In this document: in pieces, positions 28,907-38,649 of the stretch
How the letters are laid out: each line of letters starts with the position of its first letter
Numbering within the stretch: position 1 is the stretch's first letter
Assembly (NCBI RefSeq): GCF_024296925.1
Contig: NZ_CP101125.1
Coordinates: forward strand, 4,900,501 to 4,964,500
Direction: 5' to 3'
Source: Pseudomonas nunensis
GTDB lineage: Bacteria; Pseudomonadota; Gammaproteobacteria; Pseudomonadales; Pseudomonadaceae
DNA: 64,000 bases
Notes under the pieces: model-generated
Seen by the model: the letters and a program-made list of their open reading frames with translations, nothing else
What the model was told of the DNA's origin: nothing
Database searches by the model: none
Made by a program: the position numbers and the translations under genes

Positions 28907-31408
28907 ATGACCCGTTCCCCGTTCCGCCGTCTTGTGTTTGGCACCCTGCGCCGACTGTTGTACCTCTGGGTTCGCTCGGAGACGATCAACCAGTCGTCCC
29001 TTACCCTCAACCTCGACCGCAGCCGTCCGGTGTTCTACGTCCTGCAAAATCCTTCGCTGACCGACCTGGCCGTGGTCGACACCGAGTGCACCAAGGCCGG
29101 CCTGCCGCGTCCGGTGCTGCCGGTATCGGTGGGAACGTTGATCGAACCCGCGGCGTTCTTTTACCTGACGCCGGAGCCCGACTGGCTCGGCCGCCAGGAC
29201 AAACGCGGCGCGCCGCCGACCCTGACCCGTCTGGTCAGCGCCTTGAGCCAGAACGCCGCCGAAGATGCGCAGATCATTCCGGTCAGCGTGTTCTGGGGTC
29301 AGTCGCCGGACAGCGAGTCGAGCCCGTGGAAGCTGTTGTTCGCCGACAGTTGGGCGGTCACCGGGCGCCTGCGCCGCTTACTCAGCATCATCGTGCTGGG
29401 GCGCAAGACCCGCGTGCAGTTCTCGGCGCCGATTCATCTGCGCGAACTGATCGAGCACAACAAGGGCCACGAACGCACCGTGCGCATGGCCCAGCGGATC
29501 CTGCGAGTGCACTTCCGCAACCTCAAAGCTGCCGTAATCGGTCCGGACATTTCCCACCGTCGCAATCTGGTCAAAGGCTTGCTCAATCAGCCCTTGGTCA
29601 AGCAAGCGATTCTGGACGAAGCCGAGCGCGAGAAAATCTCCCCGGAAAAAGCCAAGGCCCAGGCCCTGCGCTACGGTAACGAGATCGCCTCGGACTACAC
29701 CTACACCGCGATCCGCTTCCTGGAAGTGGTGCTGAGCTGGTTCTGGAACAAGATCTACGACGGGATCAAGGTCAACCACATCGAAGGCGTGCAGAAAGTC
29801 GCCCAGGGTCACGAAGTGATCTATGTGCCGTGCCACCGCAGCCACATCGATTACCTGCTGCTCTCGTATCTGCTGTTCCGAAACGGCCTGACTCCGCCGC
29901 ACATTGCCGCCGGGATCAACCTGAACATGCCGGTGATCGGCAGCCTGCTGCGCCGTGGCGGTGCGTTTTTCATGCGCCGTACCTTCAAGGGCAACCCGCT
30001 GTACACCTCGGTATTCAACGAATACCTGCACACCCTGTTCACCAAAGGCTTCCCGGTCGAGTACTTCGTCGAGGGCGGCCGTTCGCGCACCGGGCGCATG
30101 CTGCAACCGAAAACCGGGATGCTGGCGATCACCCTGCGCAGCTTCCTGCGTTCGTCACGCATGCCGATCGTCTTCATTCCGGTGTACATCGGTTATGAAC
30201 GTGTACTGGAAGGCCGGACCTACCTCGGCGAACTGCGTGGCGCGAGCAAGAAGAAAGAATCGATTTTCGACATCTTCAAAGTCATCGGCGCCCTCAAGCA
30301 GCGCTTCGGCCAGGTGGCGGTGAACTTCGGCGAACCGATCAAACTCGCGGAGTTCCTCGACAGTGAGCAACCAGATTGGCGCCAACAGGAGCTCGGTCCG
30401 CAGTTCAAACCGGCCTGGCTCAACGAAACCACCAACCGCCTCGGCGAGAAAGTCGCGCAGCATTTGAACGAAGCCGCGGCGATCAACCCGGTGAACCTGG
30501 TGGCCCTGGCGCTGCTGTCCACCAGCCGTTTGGCGCTGGATGATCGTGCGATGGCGCGGGTGCTGGATTTGTATCTGGCGCTGCTGCGCAAAGTCCCGTA
30601 CTCGCCGCACACCACATTGCCGGAAGGCGATGGTCGGGCGTTGATCGAGCATGTGAAGGACATGGATCTGCTGTCCGAACAGAGCGACGCGCTCGGCAAG
30701 ATTCTGTACCTGGGCGAGCAGAACGCCGTCCTGATGACCTACTACCGCAACAACGTGTTGCACATCTTCGCCCTGCCGTCTCTGCTGGCGAGTTTCTTCC
30801 AGAGTGCGTCGCGCATGAGCCGCGAACAGATCCTGCGCTACACCCGCGCGCTGTACCCGTACCTGCAATCGGAACTGTTCATCCGCTGGTCCATGGATGA
30901 GCTGGACGGCGTGGTCGATCAGTGGCTCGAAGCCTTTGTCGAGCAAGGCCTGCTGCGTTTCGAGAACGACGTGTACCTGCGTCCTGCACCGAGTTCGCGG
31001 CATTTCGTGTTGCTGACCCTGCTGTCGAAAAGCATTGCCCAGACCCTGCAACGCTTCTACATGACTGTGTCCTTGCTGCTCAACAGCGGCCAGAACAGCA
31101 TCAGCGCCGAAGAACTGGAAGACCTGTGCACGGTCATGGCCCAGCGCCTGTCGATCCTCCATGGTTTGAACGCCCCGGAGTTCTTCGACAAGAGCCTGTT
31201 CCGCCACTTCATCCAGACCATGCTCGATCTGGACGTGCTCAAGCGCGACGAAGCCGGCAAGCTGAGCTACCACGAACTGCTCGGCGAACTGGCCGAAGGC
31301 GCGGCCAAGCGCGTACTGCCGGCGGAGATTCGCTTGTCGATCCGTCAGGTGGCGCTGCATCGCAGTGAAGATGCGGCGGATCAGGTCGCCACACCGCCTG
31401 AGGCTTGA
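28907..31408 (+). CDS. plsB: Glycerol-3-phosphate 1-O-acyltransferase PlsB
   Basis: Inner-membrane enzyme making lysophosphatidic acid from glycerol-3-phosphate and acyl-ACP or acyl-CoA, the entry step to phospholipids. The 833-residue product has the acyltransferase box HRSHID (310-315, the HX4D motif), and the later substrate boxes [30 protein letters not shown] and FIPVYIGYE. Length agrees with the family (E. coli about 807). I use the ATG at 28907; a longer frame upstream lies in the promoter region. Confidence 0.96.
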   Translation: MTRSPFRRLVFGTLRRLLYLWVRSETINQSSLTLNLDRSRPVFYVLQNPSLTDLAVVDTECTKAGLPRPVLPVSVGTLIEPAAFFYLTPEPDWLGRQDKRGAPPTLTRLVSALSQNAAEDAQIIPVSVFWGQSPDSESSPWKLLFADSWAVTGRLRRLLSIIVLGRKTRVQFSAPIHLRELIEHNKGHERTVRMAQRILRVHFRNLKAAVIGPDISHRRNLVKGLLNQPLVKQAILDEAEREKISPEKAKAQALRYGNEIASDYTYTAIRFLEVVLSWFWNKIYDGIKVNHIEGVQKVAQGHEVIYVPCHRSHIDYLLLSYLLFRNGLTPPHIAAGINLNMPVIGSLLRRGGAFFMRRTFKGNPLYTSVFNEYLHTLFTKGFPVEYFVEGGRSRTGRMLQPKTGMLAITLRSFLRSSRMPIVFIPVYIGYERVLEGRTYLGELRGASKKKESIFDIFKVIGALKQRFGQVAVNFGEPIKLAEFLDSEQPDWRQQELGPQFKPAWLNETTNRLGEKVAQHLNEAAAINPVNLVALALLSTSRLALDDRAMARVLDLYLALLRKVPYSPHTTLPEGDGRALIEHVKDMDLLSEQSDALGKILYLGEQNAVLMTYYRNNVLHIFALPSLLASFFQSASRMSREQILRYTRALYPYLQSELFIRWSMDELDGVVDQWLEAFVEQGLLRFENDVYLRPAPSSRHFVLLTLLSKSIAQTLQRFYMTVSLLLNSGQNSISAEELEDLCTVMAQRLSILHGLNAPEFFDKSLFRHFIQTMLDLDVLKRDEAGKLSYHELLGELAEGAAKRVLPAEIRLSIRQVALHRSEDAADQVATPPEA

Positions 31409-31417
31409 TGCAATAAC

Positions 31418-31437
31418 GGTGGGAGTAAGCTCCCACC
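31418..31437 (+). other. Hairpin after plsB
   Basis: Perfect 8-bp stem (GGTGGGAG / CTCCCACC) with a TAAG loop, 10 bases after the plsB stop. No T-run follows, so it may only be a 3'-end stabiliser or a weak terminator. Confidence 0.45.
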
Positions 31438-31475
31438 CATCCACTGATTTCCCTTATTCGTACAAGGAAGCCGCC

Positions 31476-32165
31476 ATGCTCCGCCCTACCCTTCGCTTCG
31501 CCGGCCTCTGCGCAGGCTTGATGATTTCCGCCAGCGCACTGGCGCTGTCCCTCAGCGACCTGTCGCAGAACGACGCCACCGGCGGCCTCAAGGACGCCCT
31601 GACCCAAGGCGCGCAACTGGCCGTTAAACAACTCGGCACACCGGGCGGCTTCAGCAACAACCCGGACGTGAAGATCGAACTGCCGGGCAAACTCGGCAAA
31701 GTCGCGAAAAAAATGAAACAGTTCGGAATGGGCGACCAGGTCGATCAGCTGGAAACCAGCATGAACAAAGCAGCTGAAACCGCCGTGACCCAGGCCCAGC
31801 CGATCCTTGTCGATGCCGTGAAAAAAATGAGCGTGTCCGATGCCAAGGGCATCCTCAGCGGCGGCAAGGACTCGGCCACCCAGTACCTGGACAAATCCAG
31901 CCGCGAACAGATCCGCGCCAAGTTCCTGCCGATCGTCAAACAAGCCACCGACCAGGTTGGCCTGGCCAAGCAATACAACTCGTTCGCCGGCCAAGCCGCG
32001 ACCCTCGGTGTGGTAGACGCGAAGAGCGCCAACATCGAAAGCTACGTGACCGAACAAGCGCTGAATGGTTTGTTCGAGATGATTGGCAAGCAAGAAGAAA
32101 CCATCCGCCAAAACCCGGCGGCTGCGGCAACCAGCCTCGCCAAGAAAGTCTTCGGCACCCTATAA
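31476..32165 (+). CDS. DUF4197 family exported protein
   Basis: Conserved family of unknown function. The 229-residue product has a signal peptide (about 1-24, ending ALA) and then a helical, lysine-rich body with repeated amphipathic segments (GKLGKVAKKMKQFG, VDAVKKMSVSDAKGIL). Predicted periplasmic. I use the ATG at 31476 with AAGGAAG upstream; the frame upstream overlaps plsB and is not expected to be translated. No pathway can be assigned. Confidence 0.85.
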   Translation: MLRPTLRFAGLCAGLMISASALALSLSDLSQNDATGGLKDALTQGAQLAVKQLGTPGGFSNNPDVKIELPGKLGKVAKKMKQFGMGDQVDQLETSMNKAAETAVTQAQPILVDAVKKMSVSDAKGILSGGKDSATQYLDKSSREQIRAKFLPIVKQATDQVGLAKQYNSFAGQAATLGVVDAKSANIESYVTEQALNGLFEMIGKQEETIRQNPAAAATSLAKKVFGTL

Positions 32166-32182
32166 GCCTCACAGCAAAACCC

Positions 32183-32272
32183 TGTGGGAGCGGGCTTGCT
32201 CGCGAAAGCGGTGTATCAGTCAACGTTGATATCGACTGACACACCGCTTTCGCGAGCAAGCCCGCTCCCACA
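32183..32272. repeat. REPIN overlapping the 3' end of the Fic gene
   Basis: Normal GTGGGAGCGGGCTTGC-type inverted pair. Its right arm encodes the final residues of the Fic protein (32220-33380) on the minus strand. Confidence 0.9.
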
Positions 32273-33380
32273 CAGGCTCGCTCCTGCAGTAAGTCAGGCT
32301 TTTGCGGTAGACCTCGGTAAAGCCAGTCACCGCCCGCAAAACGACCGAACACTGGAAATCGATGAAGTAAGTCAGGTCCAGGTCATCGGCTTCGGTGTGT
32401 AGATAAGAGCGTCCATACTTCACCGGCGCATTGCGCAGCAGTGTGCTGATGGCGATGTAGCGAAAGGCCGAAAAGTCATTTTTGAACATGGACCAATAAA
32501 ACAGCGCTCGGGCGACGCGGCCGTTGCCGTCGCGAAACGGATGCTCGTAGCCCAAGGCAAAATGTAGCGCGATGGCTTTGATCAAGGGATGAATGTAATC
32601 CGCATGGAGGGGGTCGTTATTGGCTTGATTGATCCACTTCGCCAGCGCTTGCAAGCGTAATGCGAGCCCCGCCGCGGGAGGCGGTGTGTGGACGGTGTTG
32701 CCCTCGCCGTCCTGCACCACCACATCATCTTTGACCCTGAAAGTCCCGGGACTGTATTTCGCGTCGTCGATGCCTTCGACACCCACGCAATGGATCGCCG
32801 CGATCAACTCGACGCTCAAGGGTCGGTCACGCATTTCCCAGGCGAAATTCATCATCTTGTAATTGCCGATGACCATGCGTTCATCCGGCGTGCGCGGCAG
32901 GCGCTTGCGCTTGAGCATGTCCTTGGCTACCCGCGTGGTGGTGGCCGCGCCTTCCAGCTGACTGCTGCTGATGGCTTCGTCTTCGATCAGGTCATTGAGC
33001 AGGTAGCTGAAGTGCGCCTGCTCACCAATCTGGCGACTCATGTACGCCAACGCTGCGGTCGTCGCCTCTCGGTCGACGGTGGATATCGCGATTTGCGCGA
33101 CCGGTGTCAGCACAAAGGTGGCCCATTGGATCGGCTCGCCCAATGGCAGCAGGCTTGCGTACTGGGCGGTGCGAGCCTTCTTGACCAGTGCCCAACAGAG
33201 ACGGGTATCCAGGCCCGGCGCCCAGCGATGGCGCAAGTCTTCAAACGGAAGGTAACGGCCCTGACCGTCCAGAGGTTTCAGCAGTACGAGGTAATCCGAA
33301 AGGCGTTCTTTGTGCGGCGATTGCGCCAGCAGGTCAAACACAGGGTCGGACCTGCCTCTCAGCGCAGGGGGCTTTTTCAT
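32220..33380 (-). CDS. Fic-domain protein (putative AMP transferase), C-terminus encoded by a REPIN
   Basis: Probable protein AMPylase or related nucleotidyl transferase. The 386-residue product has an N-terminal helical domain with an inhibitory-helix motif SSQLEG (Ser 139 to Gly 144, matching S/T-xxx-E-G/N), and the complete active-site loop HPFRDGNGR at 280-288. Because the inhibitory helix precedes the Fic core it belongs to the self-inhibited (class II) type. The last 17 or so residues (VWERACSRKRCV...) come from REPIN sequence, so the native 3' end was probably replaced. Lies between the plsB block and the mexK locus, where I recall no Fic gene in P. aeruginosa; likely accessory. Target unknown. 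Confidence 0.88.
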   Translation of the reverse strand: MKKPPALRGRSDPVFDLLAQSPHKERLSDYLVLLKPLDGQGRYLPFEDLRHRWAPGLDTRLCWALVKKARTAQYASLLPLGEPIQWATFVLTPVAQIAISTVDREATTAALAYMSRQIGEQAHFSYLLNDLIEDEAISSSQLEGAATTTRVAKDMLKRKRLPRTPDERMVIGNYKMMNFAWEMRDRPLSVELIAAIHCVGVEGIDDAKYSPGTFRVKDDVVVQDGEGNTVHTPPPAAGLALRLQALAKWINQANNDPLHADYIHPLIKAIALHFALGYEHPFRDGNGRVARALFYWSMFKNDFSAFRYIAISTLLRNAPVKYGRSYLHTEADDLDLTYFIDFQCSVVLRAVTGFTEVYRKSLTYCRSEPVWERACSRKRCVSRYQR

Positions 33381-33482
33381 TACGACTGCCTCAAGAACTC
33401 ATCAAAACCGAGTCCGGAGTACAGCATTCAGCCCTCTGCGACTCAATATCAGAGCATTCTGAAAATCCTGTAGGAAATCTAA

Positions 33483-33571
33483 TGTGGGAGCGGGCTTGCT
33501 CGCGAAGGCGGCCATCCATTCAGAAATGTATTGCCTGACACGACGCCTTCGCGAGCAAGCCCGCTCCCACA
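33483..33571. repeat. REPIN, GTGGGAGCGGGCTTGC type
   Basis: Inverted REP arms located between the Fic gene start and the end of mexK; together with the REPIN at 32183 it brackets the Fic gene. Confidence 0.9.
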
Positions 33572-33591
33572 GTTTTGAGTAGTGTTCGGCG

Positions 33592-33620
33592 GCAAAAAGC
33601 AGGCGGCCCTTAGGCCGCCG
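33592..33620 (-). terminator. Terminator after mexK
   Basis: Stem GGCGGCC / GGCCGCC with a four-base loop, just past the RND gene stop. On the minus strand it is followed by GCTTTTTG. Confidence 0.75.
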
Positions 33621-33623
33621 AGA

Positions 33624-36600
33624 TCACTCGGTTTCTTTTTTGATCCTGAACCACGCCGCATACAGCGCCGGCAGGAACAGCAGCGTCAACGCTGTCGCCA
33701 CGATCAATCCGCCCATGATTGCCACTGCCATCGGCCCGAAGAACACGCTGCGCGACAGCGGGATCATCGCCAGCACGGCGGCGAGTGCCGTCAGCACGAT
33801 GGGCCGGAATCGGCGCACGGTGGCTTCGATGATCGCCTGCCACGGTTTGAGCCCGGCGGCGATGTCTTGTTCGATCTGGTCCACCAGGATCACTGAGTTG
33901 CGCATGATCATCCCGGACAAGGCAATGGTCCCGAGCATGGCGACAAAGCCGAACGGCTGGCGGAACACCATCAGGAACAGGGTCACGCCGATCAAGCCCA
34001 ATGGCGCTGTCAGAAACACCATCGCGGTGCGTGAGAAACTGCGCAGTTGCAGCATCAGCAAGGTCAACACGACCACGATGAACAGTGGTACGCCAGCCTT
34101 CACCGAGTTCTGTCCGCGAGCCGAATCCTCCACGGTGCCGCCGACTTCCAGCAAGTAGCCGTCCGGCAGTTCGGCGCGAATCGGGTCGAGGGTCGGCATG
34201 ATCTGCTGCACCAGGGTCGCCGGTTGTTCCTTGCCGTAAATGTCCGCACGAATTGTCACGTTGGGCAGGCGGTTGCGGTGCCAGATGATGCCTTCTTCGA
34301 AGCCATATTCCAGGGTCGCAATCTGCGACAGCGCAACGCTTTTGCCGTTATCGGTCGGCACCGCCAGGCTCGGCAGCAGCGACAATTCGGTGCGTTCATG
34401 CACGGTGCCGCGCAGCAGGATTTCGATCAACTCGTTGTCTTCGCGGTACTGGCTGACGCTGGAACCGGTCAGGGAGCTTTGCAAAAACTTCGACAGGTTG
34501 GCGGTACTCACGCCGAGCGCGCGGGCGCGATCCTGATCGACGTTCAGGTACACGACTTTGCTCGGTTCTTCCCAGTCCAGATGCACGTTGACCACGTGCG
34601 GATTCTCGCGCACCTTCTCCGCGACTTTGCGCGCCAGGGCCCGGACTTCTTCGATGTGTTCACCGGTCACGCGGAACTGCACCGGGTAGCCAACGGGCGG
34701 GCCGTTTTCCAAGCGCGTAACCCGCGAACGCAGGGCCGGGAATTGTTCGTTGAGGGTTTCGATCAGCCAGGTGCGCAGGGTTTCGCGCTCTTCGATGGTC
34801 TTGGCCAGGACCACAAACTGGGCGAAGCTCGCTGCGGGAAGTTGCTGATCCAGCGGTAGGTAAAAGCGCGGCGAACCGGTACCGACGTAGGCCACGTAAT
34901 TGTCGATGCCGGCGTGATCCTTCAAGAGACCTTCCAGGCGTTTAACCTCGTCGTTGGTGTTGCTCAGGGACGCGCCTTCGGCCAGTTTGAGATCGACCAT
35001 CAGTTCCAGACGCCCCGAGGCCGGGAAGAATTGCTGCGGCACGAAGCGGAACAGGAAGATGGAGCCGATAAACAGCACCACGGTCAGCACGATCACGGTC
35101 TTGCGCCAACGCACGCACCACTCCACCAAGCGCCGAACGCGTTGATAGAACGGCGTGCCGTAGGGGTCCGGCTGACCGCCCGTGGTGCCGTGTTTGGCGG
35201 CGTGAATCTTCGCCAAGTCCGGTAGGAGTTTTTCCCCGAGATACGGCACAAACACCACCGCGGCAATCCACGAGGCCAGCAGTGCGATAGTCACTACCTG
35301 GAAGATCGAACGGGTGTATTCACCAGTGCCCGACTGCGCGGTGGCAATCGGCAGGAACCCGGCTGCGGTGATCAACGTGCCGGTGAGCATCGGGAACGCG
35401 GTGCTGGTCCAGGCGAAGCTGGCGGCTTTGATCCGGTCAAAGCCCTGCTCCATTTTGATCGCCATCATTTCCACGGCAATGATCGCGTCGTCCACCAGCA
35501 AGCCCAAGGCCAGTACCAGTGCGCCGAGGGAAATCTTGTGCAGGCCGATGCCGAGGTAATACATGCAGGCGAATGTCATCGCCAATACCAGCGGAATCGC
35601 CAGCGCCACCACCATCCCGGTGCGCACGCCGAGGGAGAAAAAGCTCACCAGCAACACAATCGCCAGGGCTTCCACCAGCACTTGGACGAACTCGCCGACA
35701 CCGGTTTTCACTGCGGCGGGCTGGTCCGAGACCTTGCGCAGTTGCATGCCGGCCGGAAGGTTTTTCTGGATACGGTCGAACTCCACTTCCAGGGCCTTGC
35801 CCAGTACCAGAATGTCGCCACCGTCCTTCATCGCTACGGCAAGACCGATCGCGTCTTCAGCCATGAAGCGCATACGCGGCGCCGGGGGATCGTTGAAACC
35901 GCGACGCACGTCTGCGACATCGCCGATGCGGAACGTACGATCACTGACCCGGATCGGGAAGTTCTTGATCTGATCGACCGTCTGAAAATTCCCCGAGACC
36001 CGTAGCTGCAATCGCTCGCTGCTGGTTTCGAAGAATCCGGCGGTAGACACCGCGTTCTGTTCCTCAAGCGCCTGCTGCACAGCGGCCAGCGGCAAGCCGA
36101 GGGTGGCGAGCTTGACGTTGGACAGCTCGATCCAGATCTTCTCGTCTTGCAGGCCGAGCAGATCGACCTTGCCCACATCCTTGACCCGTTGCAGCTGAAT
36201 CTGGATACGGTCGGCATAGTCCTTGAGCACCGCGTAGTCAAAACCGTCGCCGGTCAGCGCGTAAATGTTGCCGAACGTGGTGCCGAATTCATCGTTGAAA
36301 AACGGCCCTTGAATGCCCGGCGGCAGAGTCTGTCGGATGTCACTGATCTTCTTGCGGACCTGATACCACAGCTCCGGGATCTGCGCCGAGTGCATCGAAT
36401 CCCGGGCCATGAACGTCACTTGGGATTCCCCTGGACGCGAGAACGAGACGATGCGCTCGTACTCGCCGGTTTCCATCAGCTTCTTTTCAATGCGCTCGGT
36501 AACCTGACGCGAGACTTCCTGGGCCGTGGCTCCCGGCCAGTTGGTGCGAATCACCATGGCTTTGAAGGTAAACGGCGGGTCTTCGCTTTGGCCGAGTTTG

Positions 36601-36695
36601 GTGTAGGAAAGTGCCCCGACGATTGCCAGCAAGAGCATCAGGAACAGTACGATCTGGCGATTGCGCAGCGCCCATTCGGAAAGATTGAAACCCAT
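33624..36695 (-). CDS. mexK: RND efflux permease, MexK-like
   Basis: Inner-membrane proton-driven pump of the HAE1 type, exporting drugs from inner membrane/periplasm through an outer-membrane channel. The 1023-residue product has the classic 12-helix RND architecture with two large periplasmic loops; paired aspartates of the proton relay are at 402-403 (LVDDAII). In P. aeruginosa MexJK exports triclosan, tetracycline and erythromycin with OprM or OpmH. No outer-membrane gene is adjacent here either. The name rests on length (about 1025), on the mexL-mexJ-mexK layout, and on position between plsB and rsmJ. Confidence 0.82.
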   Translation of the reverse strand: MGFNLSEWALRNRQIVLFLMLLLAIVGALSYTKLGQSEDPPFTFKAMVIRTNWPGATAQEVSRQVTERIEKKLMETGEYERIVSFSRPGESQVTFMARDSMHSAQIPELWYQVRKKISDIRQTLPPGIQGPFFNDEFGTTFGNIYALTGDGFDYAVLKDYADRIQIQLQRVKDVGKVDLLGLQDEKIWIELSNVKLATLGLPLAAVQQALEEQNAVSTAGFFETSSERLQLRVSGNFQTVDQIKNFPIRVSDRTFRIGDVADVRRGFNDPPAPRMRFMAEDAIGLAVAMKDGGDILVLGKALEVEFDRIQKNLPAGMQLRKVSDQPAAVKTGVGEFVQVLVEALAIVLLVSFFSLGVRTGMVVALAIPLVLAMTFACMYYLGIGLHKISLGALVLALGLLVDDAIIAVEMMAIKMEQGFDRIKAASFAWTSTAFPMLTGTLITAAGFLPIATAQSGTGEYTRSIFQVVTIALLASWIAAVVFVPYLGEKLLPDLAKIHAAKHGTTGGQPDPYGTPFYQRVRRLVEWCVRWRKTVIVLTVVLFIGSIFLFRFVPQQFFPASGRLELMVDLKLAEGASLSNTNDEVKRLEGLLKDHAGIDNYVAYVGTGSPRFYLPLDQQLPAASFAQFVVLAKTIEERETLRTWLIETLNEQFPALRSRVTRLENGPPVGYPVQFRVTGEHIEEVRALARKVAEKVRENPHVVNVHLDWEEPSKVVYLNVDQDRARALGVSTANLSKFLQSSLTGSSVSQYREDNELIEILLRGTVHERTELSLLPSLAVPTDNGKSVALSQIATLEYGFEEGIIWHRNRLPNVTIRADIYGKEQPATLVQQIMPTLDPIRAELPDGYLLEVGGTVEDSARGQNSVKAGVPLFIVVVLTLLMLQLRSFSRTAMVFLTAPLGLIGVTLFLMVFRQPFGFVAMLGTIALSGMIMRNSVILVDQIEQDIAAGLKPWQAIIEATVRRFRPIVLTALAAVLAMIPLSRSVFFGPMAVAIMGGLIVATALTLLFLPALYAAWFRIKKETE

Positions 36696-36701
36696 CGGGG
36701 A

Positions 36702-37802
36702 TTACTCCTTGTCCGCCAGATTGACCACGCGGTTGGAGCGATCCACCGGGCGCACTTGCTGCCCGTCATGCAGCACATGAACGCCGGCCGCCACCACCCA
36801 ATCGCTGGCATTCAACCCTTCCAGCACCGGCACGGTTTTCTCACCGAAGGCACCGACCCGGACCGGGACTTTTTTCAAGGTGTTGTTGGCGCCGACCACC
36901 CACACGTAGGTGGCACCGTTTTCGGCGGTAACCGCCGACAAAGGCACTGCCAGTGGCACGACGGCGGCAGTCTGGATAAACACCCGGGCGCTCTGGCCGA
37001 GTTCGGCGGGGACTTTGCCGGAAGTGAAGGCGATACGCGCCGCGAAGGTCCGGGATTTGGGATCGGCGGCGGGCGACAGTTCGCGGATGCGTCCGGTAAA
37101 ACGCTGGTCAGGCTGGGTCCAGAGTTCCACCGACACCGGTTGATCGACCTTGAATCGACCGAAGCTTTGCTCTGGCAGGCTGATCAACACTTCACGCTCG
37201 CCATCGGTGGCGAGGGTAAACACGGTTTGCCCGGCAGCGACCACTTGGCCGACTTCCACCGCACGTTTGGCGACCACGCCGTCCTGAGGCGCACGCAGCA
37301 CCGCGTAGCTCGCCTGATTGGTCGAGACGCTGAATTCGGCTTTGATTTGTTTGAGGCGCGCTTCACCGGATCGGTAAAGGTTTTCGGAATTGTCGTACGC
37401 AGACTTGCTCACCATCTGACGGTCCATCAGCGTCTTGTAGCGATCCCGCTCGGCACGAACCAGGCTCAGATTGGCTTCGGCGGCGGCGACCTGAGCGCGA
37501 GTCGCTTCCAGTTGCAGGCGCACGTCCTGGGGATCAAGCTCGGCCAGGGGTTGATCGGCCTTGACCCGCTGGCCTTCATCGACCAGTCGTCGGCTGACTT
37601 TACCGCCAATGCGGAACGCCAAATCCGGCTCATAACGGGCGCGAACTTCACCGGGGTAGCTTTCCATCGCCTGTGCCGAAGGCTGCGGCTGCACCACCAT
37701 GGCCGGGCGCACGCTGACTTGCGGCGCCTCCTCGTGACCGCACGCCGACAATAAAAAAGCCAGGCTGACTGGCAACGCGAGGGGCAAGGCATAGCGGAAC
37801 AT
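36702..37802 (-). CDS. mexJ: RND efflux periplasmic adaptor, MexJ-like lipoprotein
   Basis: Membrane-fusion protein linking the pump to the outer-membrane channel. The 366-residue product has a lipoprotein signal with lipobox LLSAC (Cys 21), a biotinyl/lipoyl-like beta-hairpin region flanking a coiled-coil (about 55-190), and a beta-barrel domain. It precedes mexK by 6 bases on the same strand, so they form one operon. The promoter lies in the 94-base gap to the divergent regulator. Confidence 0.85.
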   Translation of the reverse strand: MFRYALPLALPVSLAFLLSACGHEEAPQVSVRPAMVVQPQPSAQAMESYPGEVRARYEPDLAFRIGGKVSRRLVDEGQRVKADQPLAELDPQDVRLQLEATRAQVAAAEANLSLVRAERDRYKTLMDRQMVSKSAYDNSENLYRSGEARLKQIKAEFSVSTNQASYAVLRAPQDGVVAKRAVEVGQVVAAGQTVFTLATDGEREVLISLPEQSFGRFKVDQPVSVELWTQPDQRFTGRIRELSPAADPKSRTFAARIAFTSGKVPAELGQSARVFIQTAAVVPLAVPLSAVTAENGATYVWVVGANNTLKKVPVRVGAFGEKTVPVLEGLNASDWVVAAGVHVLHDGQQVRPVDRSNRVVNLADKE

Positions 37803-37839
37803 GGTGAAGGACCTTTCGCTAATGGTGCTTGGAATAATT

Positions 37840-37884
37840 ATACTGGCGGGTATGTTATTAATAGCAAACTCACCAGTCCAGTAT
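37840..37884. promoter_or_regulatory. Candidate MexL operator in the mexJ-mexL intergenic region
   Basis: Inverted repeat with perfect 7-base arms ATACTGG (37840-37846) and CCAGTAT (37878-37884) around an AT-rich core. The right arm carries a second CCAGT unit next to it (37873-37877). A TetR-type regulator that represses both itself and the pump would be expected to bind here; this is inference from symmetry and position. Confidence 0.6.
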
Positions 37885-37896
37885 TAAAAGCGAAGA

Positions 37897-38541
37897 ATGT
37901 CGAACAATCTTTCAGCATCTAATGGTCCGGGCCGCCCCAAGGATCTGGCCAAGCGCCAGGCCATCCTCGATGCGGCGAAAATTCTGTTCCTGAGTAATGG
38001 CTATGCCAGCACCAGCATGGATGCCGTGGCGGCCGAGGCCGGGGTGTCTAAACTGACGGTCTACAGCCACTTCAACGACAAGGAGACGCTGTTCTCCGCT
38101 GCCGTGGTGGCCAAGTGTGAAGAGCAACTGCCACCGCTGTTCTTCGAATTGCCCGACGGCATCGCGGTGAAAACGGTGCTGTTGAACATCGCCCGCGGCT
38201 TTCATCACCTGATCAATAGCGATGAGTCGGTGAACCTGCACCGCTTGATGATCAGCCTGGGCAGCCAGGACCCGAAGCTGTCGCTGATCTTTTTCGAGGC
38301 CGGACCGGAGCGCATGCTGAATGGCATGGAGCGATTGCTGGGCCAAATCGATCAATCGGGCGCACTGAGCATCGATAAACCGCGCAATGCCGCCGAGCAT
38401 TTCTTTTGCCTGCTCAAGGGCGCGGGGAATTTTCGCTTGTTGTATGGCTGCGGCGAGCCGTTGATCGGGGATGCGGCCGAGGAGCATGTGCTGGAGGTGG
38501 TGGAGTTGTTTATGCGGGCTTATCGGACTGAGGCAGTCTGA
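37897..38541 (+). CDS. mexL: TetR-family repressor, MexL-like
   Basis: Probable local repressor of mexJK. The 214-residue protein has an N-terminal TetR helix-turn-helix (residues about 18-65: AKRQAILDAAKILFLSNGYA then VAAEAGVSKLTVYSHFNDKETLF) and a variable ligand-binding C-terminal domain. It is divergent from mexJ, as in P. aeruginosa mexL (about 212 residues). Loss of MexL derepresses the pump in P. aeruginosa. Confidence 0.83.
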   Translation: MSNNLSASNGPGRPKDLAKRQAILDAAKILFLSNGYASTSMDAVAAEAGVSKLTVYSHFNDKETLFSAAVVAKCEEQLPPLFFELPDGIAVKTVLLNIARGFHHLINSDESVNLHRLMISLGSQDPKLSLIFFEAGPERMLNGMERLLGQIDQSGALSIDKPRNAAEHFFCLLKGAGNFRLLYGCGEPLIGDAAEEHVLEVVELFMRAYRTEAV

Positions 38542-38568
38542 GAGATTGCCGGTGTTTGATCGGACGTC

Positions 38569-38634
38569 TTCGCGGGCAAGCCTCGCTCCTACAGGGTTAG
38601 CGCAGATCCTGTAGGAGCGAGGCTTGCCCGCGAA
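38569..38634. repeat. REP pair, tail-to-tail, GTAGGAGCGAGGCTTGCCCG type
   Basis: CGCGGGCAAGCCTCGCTCCT followed, after a short spacer, by its complement, between convergent mexL and rsmJ. Confidence 0.88.
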
Positions 38635-38649
38635 TGGGTCGACGCGGTC

